5,640 nt of DNA from Candidatus Eiseniibacteriota bacterium (lineage in GTDB: Bacteria; Arandabacterota; Arandabacteria; Arandabacterales; Arandabacteraceae): contig JAUXGG010000132.1 in assembly GCA_030622265.1 (NCBI GenBank), positions 1-5,640 of the forward strand, read 5' to 3'. The notes below the pieces were generated by a model. It had not been told where the DNA came from. It worked only from the letters and a program-made list of their open reading frames with translations, and searched no databases. Positions 1 through 5,640 of this stretch are shown piece by piece. Each line of letters begins with the position of its first letter. Position 1 is the stretch's first letter. The translations under genes were made by a program, and so were the position numbers.

Positions 1-1663
1 CGTACTCGCCGGGTATATTATACCTGATCTCCACCCGGGGACCGAATGGATTGGGGCTGGCCTCGACAAACACCATGCCGCCGGCAACCCTCGTATCGAT
101 GCCGGAACCGGGATCCACGGTCAGGGTGTCGACGGCGTAGGTGGTATCGGAATTCCCAAGCGTATGGATTGCTCTGGCCTCGACGATATGCTCCTCCGCA
201 GTCAGGGGATCCGTGGTGAAACTGTATCCCTCTCTCCTGCCGTCGAATGCGCCGTCGTTGGGGCTGGCATCCTGCCAGGGTCCGCCGTCAACGCGGAACT
301 GCACGTTTGCGATTCGATTGAGGGTCATATTGTGATTGAACATGCTCCTCGGATTCAGGTTTTCCAGCATGCCCACCTCGGAAGACCCTGCATATGTCGG
401 CGTAAAGGTGGAGCAGGGGTCCGGTGCATAAGCGTAGAGCCAGGTCTCTGGATATGTGTCGTTCACGTCACAAATGCTGTCGGCGTCGCTGTCGAGCCAG
501 CCGATCTGACCCTTGGTGTAGGTACAAACCTGGGCGGAGCCAAGCCCCACGCTTCTCATGATGCAGAAAACTGAGTTCGAGGCGCAGCCACCGCACCCGC
601 TGGGCGCGCAGCTGTTCTGGTTTTCGTAGTTGAGATAGCCCGATCTTGCGGTACAACCCTCGCCGGCGCTCTGGTATTCGTCCAGGGCATAGAACGAGTG
701 GGTCAGCTCATGGGCCATCACCGCGTCCATGTTGCCTATGCCCCAGCCATCATTCCCGTATGTCATTATGAAATTGGGCCCACCCAGGTAGGCGTAGGCA
801 AATAACCCGTTTGCGAACATATTGTCCGGATCACTGCTGCTGTCGGCGATATAATTCACGACGGCCCAGTCGGTATCCAGGCTGTCCCTCAGATGGTTAC
901 AGTAAGCGCGGGAACTCGCCTGCCCGACATGGGCCAGGCAATGGCCCACCCAGGTCTCGTCGCCGGAAGGACCATTCCTGGTGATTGGCTCATAGCCCGT
1001 CGGAGCATCATAGACGAAAACCGCGTAAAAAGTGAGCGGCCGCCACTTGGCCTTGGTGACATACCAGTTGAGACCATTGATGACCTCACTGGTCACATTG
1101 TCCTTCTCGGATGTGGTCCAGTTCTCGCTCTGCGGATCAATGCTGCCATCGCTCTCGGCCAGGATGACTCCCAGGGTGACGCTTCCCAGCATGAACTCGC
1201 TGGTGTCATAGTACCTGGCTCCGGGCGGCCTCATCAGCAGGTGGCGCCCTTCAGGAACCAGGGCGTCGTGGATCAGGGGCCTGCGGGCAGGGGACGGAGG
1301 CTCCTCCAGCCCCGCCTGGCGGGCCTGACCCATAAAGACATTGTTCCAGGCCGCAATCACGTGGGATGCGTCCGGTCCGAACCTGTCAAAATCACCTTGC
1401 TCGAGCTCGCCGGCATGCACCCGGGAAGCCTGGGAGATCATGAGCATCCGGCCCTCGCCGGCATCCGGAATGTCCGCAATGATGAAGTGCGGCGGGATGA
1501 CTATCTTGACCTTACCGCCTGAAGCCTCTATGCTCTTGACAACCTCCCTGGTCACTTCAAAGTCGTCGTCCTCGACCGTGATCAGGCGGTCTGCAGCAAA
1601 CGCAAAAGATGTCAATATAGCGCAAATCATTACCACAAAAACACTTAAACTTGCAAAACGCAT
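1..1663 (-). CDS. Secreted zinc metalloprotease with C-terminal sorting domain (3' end beyond window)
   Basis: Reading leftward from an ATG at 1663, the frame stays open for 554 codons and leaves the window without a stop, so the C-terminus is missing. Residues 1-23 form a signal peptide: Arg2, a hydrophobic core, and an AFA-A cleavage site near residue 23. The zinc site is HELTHSFYALDEY at residues 318-330. His318, Glu319 and His322 give HExxH, and Asp328, six residues after the second His, sits where metzincins carry their third ligand. Met369 in CIM is a likely Met-turn. A cysteine-rich loop lies between them (C337, C352, C357, C360, C367), with C380 and C398 following; disulphides would fit an extracytoplasmic enzyme. 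Residues 391-402 are a DxDxDxxxDxxD calcium-type repeat. About 446-520 looks like a bacterial Ig-like domain, and SPNPF at 536-540 begins a FlgD/Por-type sorting domain. The ATG has a good ribosome binding site and its own promoter. The closest family I can recall is M64-like, but the zinc motif differs by one residue. The substrate is unknown. Protease call strong, family call weak. Confidence 0.88.
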   Translation of the reverse strand, partial: MRFASLSVFVVMICAILTSFAFAADRLITVEDDDFEVTREVVKSIEASGGKVKIVIPPHFIIADIPDAGEGRMLMISQASRVHAGELEQGDFDRFGPDASHVIAAWNNVFMGQARQAGLEEPPSPARRPLIHDALVPEGRHLLMRPPGARYYDTSEFMLGSVTLGVILAESDGSIDPQSENWTTSEKDNVTSEVINGLNWYVTKAKWRPLTFYAVFVYDAPTGYEPITRNGPSGDETWVGHCLAHVGQASSRAYCNHLRDSLDTDWAVVNYIADSSSDPDNMFANGLFAYAYLGGPNFIMTYGNDGWGIGNMDAVMAHELTHSFYALDEYQSAGEGCTARSGYLNYENQNSCAPSGCGGCASNSVFCIMRSVGLGSAQVCTYTKGQIGWLDSDADSICDVNDTYPETWLYAYAPDPCSTFTPTYAGSSEVGMLENLNPRSMFNHNMTLNRIANVQFRVDGGPWQDASPNDGAFDGRREGYSFTTDPLTAEEHIVEARAIHTLGNSDTTYAVDTLTVDPGSGIDTRVAGGMVFVEASPNPFGPRVEIRYNIPGEY

Positions 1664-1669
1664 ATTGTT

Positions 1670-1676
1670 CCCCTTT
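1670..1676 (-). promoter_or_regulatory. Ribosome binding site of the metalloprotease gene
   Basis: Read on the minus strand this is AAAGGGG, followed by six bases (AACAAT) and then the ATG at 1663-1661. Its strength and ideal spacing fix the start codon, and the residues that follow immediately form a signal peptide. Confidence 0.75.
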
Positions 1677-1695
1677 CGTGATTTCAGTCCGGTCA

Positions 1696-1724
1696 AGCTT
1701 ACCAAAAAAGGTGCTTCATGTCAA
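1696..1724 (-). promoter_or_regulatory. Sigma70-type promoter with extended -10, driving the metalloprotease gene
   Basis: On the minus strand there is a perfect -35 box TTGACA (1724-1719), a 17-nt spacer, and a -10 box TAAGCT (1701-1696). The -10 matches the consensus at its three most important positions (first T, second A, last T). It is preceded by TG one base upstream (1704-1703), giving the extended form TGnTAnnnT. Transcription should begin near 1689, leaving a leader of about 25 nt that contains the ribosome binding site. This implies that the protease is expressed independently of the glycan genes upstream. The assignment rests on the consensus alone, and the spacer includes a six-T run. 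Confidence 0.65.
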
Positions 1725-1766
1725 ACCTTATGATTCGTTGAGGGGTGCACTGGTTTCGGGTAAGGT

Positions 1767-3275
1767 CTATATATCGATGATGCGTTCCGGCTCATCGGAG
1801 GCACGCGCCCCGGGTCTTAAGATCGAGCCGGCCACTGTTAGGGCTGCCCTGAGGTCCTCGCGTTTGAGTCCCAGAAGGGCGATGAGCGCGACCGAGAAGC
1901 CCACCACAGCCAGTACCCGCACGAGCGTCCCGTGACCCCACCCGGAGGAATCCCACCCGGCAACCATGACCACGCCTGCAATCGCGAGGAGGACTCCCGA
2001 AAGCGTGCGCACCAGCCTGAAGGGAATGCGATAGTGGGCCTGGGAGAAGGCAAGCACCACAAAGGCCATGACTATGTTGGTTAGGAACGTCGCGGCGGCG
2101 GCGCCCTCCTTTCCCATTCTCGGGATGAGCAGGATGTTGAGAACGACATTGAGGACCGCACAACCCGTCACGACTCCGGCCAGGATGCGGGTCCGTCCCA
2201 CGACATAGAGTCCCGATGAGAAGATCACCGAGAAACCGTAAAACACCAGAGAACCTGCCAGATACGGAATGACGGCCGACGACCCCTCATACTGGGCGCT
2301 TCCCACCAGGCCGATGATCCGTCCGGCGAACGTGGCCAGGACAAAGCCCATCATGAGAAGAAAGTAGGAGAAATAAAGATGCACCCGGGCGAAGGTCCCC
2401 TCGGCGCCGGGCCTTGAGTGATTCGCAAAGAGGAACTGAGGCCAGGCCAGGTTCAGCGAGGTGATCGGCAGCACCAGTATCAGGCATATCTCGTGGGCGT
2501 ACTGGTAGAGTCCCACCTCCGAGAGGGCCCCGGTCGGGGACGTGAGCTTCCTGAGCAGGTAGATATCAGAATAGGTCAGAACCCACATCGCCAGGTTCAT
2601 GGGCACCAGGGGGCTCCCGAAGGCGAAGATATTCTTGAAAACCGACCTCGAGAACCTCGCGGCGAAGCGGCGGATCAGACGCCCGTAGATAAAGATTCCT
2701 ATGAGAAGCGGCGGAATCGCGGCACCGAGCAGAAGGCCATAGGCCCCCTTGCGGAAACCCACGATGAGGATCACCGACAGCCCCAGCGCCAGCACACCCT
2801 TTGCGAGCGTGTAGAGGACATACCGGGACGACCTTGCCAGGGCGCGCTCGAATGACAGGCCGACCTGGAGAATCGCGTTGCCCAGGCCTCCCGCAACACC
2901 GATCATCACCAGCGATCCGTATGCGGCCGAGCCCAGGAAAAGATGGGAAAGCCGGCCCGCCAGCAGAGCGCACAAAACCGCCAGGGGAATCGCGAGCAAC
3001 ACAGAAGTGACCAACACCGTGGAGACCACCTTGCGGCGCTCTTCCCTGTCCGGCGCCTCATTGACGAACTTGATCAGGGATGAGCTGAGCCCGAGCTCGG
3101 ATACGATAGCAAAGAGAGTGATGAAGATGAGTATTACCGACGCCTTGCCGTATTCCTCGATGGGCACATAACGCGCGATTATGGGAATGAGGGCCGCCCT
3201 GCCGATCCCTCCCACAATCGTGCCGATTCCGTAGAGACCGGCGTGCCTCGCTAGATCGCCTATCCTGGATGTCAT
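1767..3275 (-). CDS. Polysaccharide flippase, MOP superfamily (Wzx/RfbX-like)
   Basis: This is a 502-residue integral membrane protein, the usual length for the polysaccharide transport (PST) family. I count about 14 hydrophobic segments, near residues 14-34, 45-63, 84-108, 119-139, 155-174, 178-198, 213-233, 258-278, 296-317, 333-353, 364-385, 391-411, 421-440 and 450-469, with a short charged tail. The N-terminus is typical of the family: a basic/amphipathic start, then a first helix ending in IIARYVPIEEYGKAS, which resembles the family's 'R.l.p.eyG' signature. Such proteins flip undecaprenyl-linked oligosaccharide units across the inner membrane for O-antigen, capsule or exopolysaccharide assembly. 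The gene starts with ATG at 3275 and overlaps the preceding glycosyltransferase stop by four bases (ATGA). There is no good ribosome binding site of its own, so it probably depends on translational coupling. It is the last gene of the unit, 103 nt before the protease start. The transported glycan cannot be told from sequence. Confidence 0.88.
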   Translation of the reverse strand: MTSRIGDLARHAGLYGIGTIVGGIGRAALIPIIARYVPIEEYGKASVILIFITLFAIVSELGLSSSLIKFVNEAPDREERRKVVSTVLVTSVLLAIPLAVLCALLAGRLSHLFLGSAAYGSLVMIGVAGGLGNAILQVGLSFERALARSSRYVLYTLAKGVLALGLSVILIVGFRKGAYGLLLGAAIPPLLIGIFIYGRLIRRFAARFSRSVFKNIFAFGSPLVPMNLAMWVLTYSDIYLLRKLTSPTGALSEVGLYQYAHEICLILVLPITSLNLAWPQFLFANHSRPGAEGTFARVHLYFSYFLLMMGFVLATFAGRIIGLVGSAQYEGSSAVIPYLAGSLVFYGFSVIFSSGLYVVGRTRILAGVVTGCAVLNVVLNILLIPRMGKEGAAAATFLTNIVMAFVVLAFSQAHYRIPFRLVRTLSGVLLAIAGVVMVAGWDSSGWGHGTLVRVLAVVGFSVALIALLGLKREDLRAALTVAGSILRPGARASDEPERIIDI

Positions 3276-4408
3276 CGCTCGGGCCGATCCCCGGTGAGGT
3301 CGCCCTGGACGAGATTGCCCTGATCATCCACCCAGCCCAGCTCGGTGTACATGGCATATATGCTCTTAACAACTTTCCCGGCTTCGTGATACTTCTCCAC
3401 GAATTCCCTGCCTTCCCTGCCTTTCCGGCGTCTCAGGTCACCATCGAGAATGACCTGCTCGAGCTTCTCCCCGAGGTTATCGTGATCGACAACGATGAAG
3501 GGATGATCGGCCAGGAACGAGCTGAACTCGGGCGTGAAGCTGGTCAGCGTGGGGATACCCATTGAGAGAGTCTCGAGTGAGTTAACGCCGTAGCCCGTCC
3601 CGCCCTTATCACCTATCTGGTCGATGGCGACATCGCAGGTCATCTTGAGCCGGAGGGCCTCGGCGTGGGTCTTTCCCTCAATGAGCACCAGCTCGACTCC
3701 ATGCCTGTCCTCCATCTCCCGGCACGCCTCGATGATACGTTCCGTGCCTTTGAAGAGCCGGTTGCGTGGAGCGTGGCATATCCTCAGTCTATCGTTTTCC
3801 TTCTGCCGGACTTCGAAGGCGCCGGTTTCAAATGGAAGAAAACTGAACCTCAGGTTCGGGTGCAAGGCCAGGTGATCGAACTCCGTGGTGATGTTCAGGT
3901 CGCTTAATGCATCGATTTCCGGGATCACTCCCCTGTCTCTCAAGTCCGTTCCCAGGTAGTAGCAGACGATCTTCTTGCCCATCGCCTTGAGCTTCTTGAT
4001 GATTCTCGAATCCCTGAAGAAACCGCTTCCGCTCTCAAGATGATAGATGTCGAAGCTCAGGAGATCATGACGCTCGATCCCGGAGTAGATCCTGGGACCC
4101 CACATCGTGTCGCGCAAGCTGAAGAGCAGGCTCTCGAAGCCGCTCCGCGGTTTCCACACCCTCATCCCACCGGCGTCATCGATCTTGGGAGCGTTGCGGT
4201 GCGCCAGGTTCATAACCCTCTTCAGGGCCATGTCGAAGCGGTTGCCGCGTACCAGGGGCAGGTTGAGGCAGATATCCTCCTCGAATTCGCCTTCGCACCG
4301 GGAGAGCGTGACCATACGGCTGTAGTTGCCAAACTTGCGGTGGTATTTGACGAATGTGGATGCAGTGCTCACCCAGTTCTGGTCGCAGAGATGAAGAATC
4401 CTGAGCAC
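3272..4408 (-). CDS. GT-B fold glycosyltransferase (GT4-like)
   Basis: This is a 378-residue soluble protein with no signal peptide or membrane helix, of typical length for a GT4-type enzyme acting at the cytoplasmic face of the membrane. The N-terminal half opens with a beta strand, LRILHLCDQN (residues 2-11), and an acceptor-side Rossmann-like region. The C-terminal donor-binding half begins near residue 208 with RICHAPRNRLFKGTE, where Lys220-Gly221 match the conserved phosphate-contacting KG of GT4 enzymes. It continues with CDVAIDQIG (258-266) and GYGVNSLETLSMGIP (272-286), the counterpart of the EGFGxxxLEAMAxGxP donor motif. Glu279 keeps the second Glu of the EX7E pair, while position 271 is Thr rather than Glu. 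The start is GTG at 4408, three bases after the hydrolase stop, with GAGAGG eight bases upstream. The donor sugar and acceptor are unknown. The flippase immediately downstream indicates a role in assembling a lipid-linked surface glycan. Confidence 0.85.
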   Translation of the reverse strand: MLRILHLCDQNWVSTASTFVKYHRKFGNYSRMVTLSRCEGEFEEDICLNLPLVRGNRFDMALKRVMNLAHRNAPKIDDAGGMRVWKPRSGFESLLFSLRDTMWGPRIYSGIERHDLLSFDIYHLESGSGFFRDSRIIKKLKAMGKKIVCYYLGTDLRDRGVIPEIDALSDLNITTEFDHLALHPNLRFSFLPFETGAFEVRQKENDRLRICHAPRNRLFKGTERIIEACREMEDRHGVELVLIEGKTHAEALRLKMTCDVAIDQIGDKGGTGYGVNSLETLSMGIPTLTSFTPEFSSFLADHPFIVVDHDNLGEKLEQVILDGDLRRRKGREGREFVEKYHEAGKVVKSIYAMYTELGWVDDQGNLVQGDLTGDRPER

Positions 4409-4411
4409 GGC

Positions 4412-5149
4412 TCAAACCTCTCGCAGCAAACGGAGGGCATTGCCGCCCAGGACCAGGTCGCGCTCGCTGTCGGTGAGATTGAGCGCCTCGACCAGGCCCA
4501 GGTACATCCGGGGATGCCCCAGCGGGAAGTCGCTTCCGAAGATCACCCGGCCGGCTCCCAGCTCATCGATCGCCTGCCTGACAATCCAGTATTCGCGGAC
4601 GCCTTCGATTCCCAGGTAGACATTGTCGAGATCGCGCTTCACTATGCCTTCGACGGCGCCGAGGACGAGCTCGGGAGTGTCCCCACCCATGTGCGAGAGG
4701 ATGAAGTCGGATCCCGCGTGATCTGCCGCCGCGTCCAGGGCGAGCTTGTAGCTGCTCATTTCCTGCCACCTGCCGCAGTGGACCATTACGGGAAGGGCGT
4801 GTTCCCCCGCGAAAGCAAGGAACGGCCCGGCGCGGCCGTCGGTTATCTTCACCTTGTCACAGGACGGATGAAATTTAATACCATGGATGTCTTCCCTGCG
4901 CCTTCCCAGGTACTCCAGGTCGCCCGCCTCGGCAGGATTCACCCAGGGAAAGAACCAGTACTTCTTCCGGGCGGAGGTCCGCATGAACTCCAGCACGGAG
5001 TCGTTCTGCCTGAGGTCGGTGCTGGTAAGAATCGCCCCGTCCATCCCGCATTCCTCCAGGCAGGCATCGATCTCGCCAAACTCCACTCCGCGGCCGTAGA
5101 AGTAGTTCTTGCTCCAGTAGCCCGCGTGGATGTGCCCGTCGATTACCAT
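4412..5149 (-). CDS. Amidohydrolase-2 family TIM-barrel metal-dependent hydrolase
   Basis: This 245-residue protein has the complete active-site pattern of the amidohydrolase-2 (ACMSD/LigI-type) family. HxH is at His6 and His8 on strand 1, GIKFHP with Lys92 and His94 on strand 4, and VHCG with His124 on strand 5. LSHMGG with His153 lies on strand 6, FGSDFPLGHP with Asp207 on strand 8, and the C-terminal GNALRLL box at 236-242. It should be a cytoplasmic enzyme binding one divalent metal, typically Zn or Mn. Family members hydrolyse C-O or C-N bonds (lactones, amides) or perform non-oxidative decarboxylation. At 245 residues it is shorter than most members, which I recall as about 280-330. It has almost no N-terminal extension before strand 1, yet no core motif is missing. 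The ATG at 5149 overlaps the upstream acyltransferase stop by seven bases, with a weak GGGGTGG upstream. Its place among glycan genes suggests that it acts on a sugar-linked group or precursor, which is inference. The substrate is unknown. Confidence 0.85.
   Translation of the reverse strand: MVIDGHIHAGYWSKNYFYGRGVEFGEIDACLEECGMDGAILTSTDLRQNDSVLEFMRTSARKKYWFFPWVNPAEAGDLEYLGRRREDIHGIKFHPSCDKVKITDGRAGPFLAFAGEHALPVMVHCGRWQEMSSYKLALDAAADHAGSDFILSHMGGDTPELVLGAVEGIVKRDLDNVYLGIEGVREYWIVRQAIDELGAGRVIFGSDFPLGHPRMYLGLVEALNLTDSERDLVLGGNALRLLREV
4417..4422 (-). promoter_or_regulatory. Ribosome binding site deciding the GTG start of the glycosyltransferase
   Basis: GAGAGG on the minus strand lies inside the last codons of the hydrolase gene, eight bases before the GTG at 4408-4406. 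It supports that non-ATG start over any downstream ATG. The protein then begins directly with the first Rossmann strand. Confidence 0.6.
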
Positions 5150-5640
5150 CGTTCCACCCCGCTGAACCGCAGGCTGTAGAGATCCCTGACATACAGCCTC
5201 GAAAGAAACTTGGACTTGAACTCCAGGAGACCCCAGTTCACCTTGCCGCCGATTGAGACGGTCCCCAGGTCGAGATACTCATAATCCAGCTCGATAAGCC
5301 ACTTCACGCATTCATAGAGCGTTCTTTCGGCCACCCTGAGCTGCTTCCTTTCGGGATCGACGCAGACATAGAAGGCAAGCGCCGTCCGGGAATTGCAGAG
5401 CATTATGAAACACCCGCCGATCACGTGACCGTCCAGCCTGGCTTCGAAGAGTTTCATCCTCTCCGGGAACAGGGCGAAGAGCTTCTCCATCTCGGAAGGG
5501 CTGTGCGTGGGAACGGCTCCCTTGGCAGAGAGATTCTTGATCAGGACCTCGTAGAAGGCACCGAGGTCGGTGCCGGTCCCGATCTCCACGCCGGCAGAGT
5601 CGGCCCGGCGCATGTCACGCCTCACCTTAGGCCGGAGCCC
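5143..5640 (-). CDS. FemAB/GNAT-type acyltransferase, C-terminal part (5' end beyond window)
   Basis: The frame is open from the window edge at 5640 to a TAA at 5145-5143, giving 165 residues. A GTG at 5625 could serve as a start. However, the residues before it (LRPK) join smoothly to KVRRDMRRADSAGVEI, the basic segment that joins the two GNAT-like halves in FemAB and 'BioF2-like' acyltransferases, so the gene most likely begins well outside the window. The remainder is the second GNAT half: a strand ARLDGHVIGGCFIML, a helix LYECVKWLIELDYEYLDLG (the family's 'aw..G...yDlG' pattern), and a final FKSKF box before the last strand. Such enzymes transfer an acyl or aminoacyl group. In Gram-negative exopolysaccharide and exosortase loci, FemAB-like proteins of this type are regular members and probably modify the glycan. 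The donor and acceptor cannot be read from this half. The stop overlaps the hydrolase start, which places it in the same operon. Confidence 0.8.
   Translation of the reverse strand, partial: GLRPKVRRDMRRADSAGVEIGTGTDLGAFYEVLIKNLSAKGAVPTHSPSEMEKLFALFPERMKLFEARLDGHVIGGCFIMLCNSRTALAFYVCVDPERKQLRVAERTLYECVKWLIELDYEYLDLGTVSIGGKVNWGLLEFKSKFLSRLYVRDLYSLRFSGVERW

Noticed and set aside
164..574. A 136-codon plus-strand open frame near the left edge
   Set aside because: It is antisense to the Ig-like and calcium-repeat part of the protease, with no motif of its own.
893..1522. A 209-codon open frame on the plus strand within the metalloprotease gene
   Set aside because: It is antisense to the protease frame, which has a signal peptide, zinc motif, promoter and ribosome binding site. 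The plus-strand translation shows no domain or coherent protein pattern.
1616..1663. Possible lipoprotein signal with Cys14 in the protease leader
   Set aside because: Cys14 sits in the middle of the hydrophobic core and the residues before it (VMI) do not form a lipobox, while an ordinary AFA-A cleavage site follows at residue 23.
2418..2855. A 145-codon plus-strand open frame opposite the flippase
   Set aside because: Its highly charged, low-complexity translation is the typical mirror of a hydrophobic membrane protein gene, and it has no ribosome binding site that I can see.
4040..5179. A 379-codon open frame on the plus strand opposite the hydrolase and the start of the glycosyltransferase
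   Set aside because: It lies antisense to two genes with intact catalytic motifs, and its translation has no recognisable domain. Its length is explained by the codon bias of GC-rich genes, which removes stops on the opposite strand.
5143..5625. GTG at 5625 as the true start of the acyltransferase
   Set aside because: The frame remains open to the window edge, the bases before it give residues that fit the family, and starting here would remove the whole first GNAT half expected of a FemAB-type enzyme.
1..5640. CRISPR arrays, tRNA or rRNA genes, insertion sequences, long direct or inverted repeats
   Set aside because: I saw no regularly spaced repeats, cloverleaf-type sequence, transposase frame or terminal inverted repeats by eye. 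Coding sequence fills all but about 106 bases.

Overview
The window is GC-rich, and every gene I can support lies on the minus strand, so it reads from right to left. No ribosomal, tRNA, CRISPR, phage or insertion-sequence feature is visible. The organism looks like an uncultured, GC-rich, Gram-negative-type bacterium. The main clue is the right-to-left end of the protease gene, which carries a SPNPF...IRYNIP segment. That is the start of the C-terminal sorting / FlgD-like domain common on secreted proteins of the FCB group (Bacteroidota, Fibrobacterota) and of related candidate phyla such as Eisenbacteria and Krumholzibacteriota. The phylum assignment is inference.

Region 1 (5640 to 1767, minus strand) is a compact four-gene unit, cut at the right window edge. 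In order of transcription it holds: (a) the C-terminal part of a FemAB/GNAT-type acyltransferase; (b) a short TIM-barrel metal-dependent hydrolase of the amidohydrolase-2 family; (c) a GT-B fold glycosyltransferase; (d) a 14-helix MOP-superfamily polysaccharide flippase (Wzx/RfbX type). The junctions are a 7-nt overlap, a 3-nt gap and a 4-nt ATGA overlap, so the genes are almost certainly co-transcribed and translationally coupled. Together they look like part of a surface-glycan locus: the glycosyltransferase builds and the flippase exports a lipid-linked glycan, while the acyltransferase and the hydrolase probably supply a modification. The hydrolase is the unexpected member.

Region 2 (1766 to 1664) is a 103-nt intergenic gap. 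It contains a good sigma70-type promoter with an extended -10, pointing left, and a clear ribosome binding site.

Region 3 (1663 to 1) is a separately transcribed gene for a large secreted zinc metalloprotease, cut at the left window edge. It has a signal peptide, a metzincin-like HExxHxxxxxD zinc site, a cysteine-rich loop before the putative Met-turn, a calcium-binding Asp repeat, an Ig-like region and the start of a C-terminal sorting domain. This gene is an open frame running off the window and is the largest coding region here.

The most interesting items are the metalloprotease, which has a variant zinc motif and unusual architecture, and the hydrolase embedded in the glycan operon. Nothing in the window amounts to a clearly new multi-gene system.
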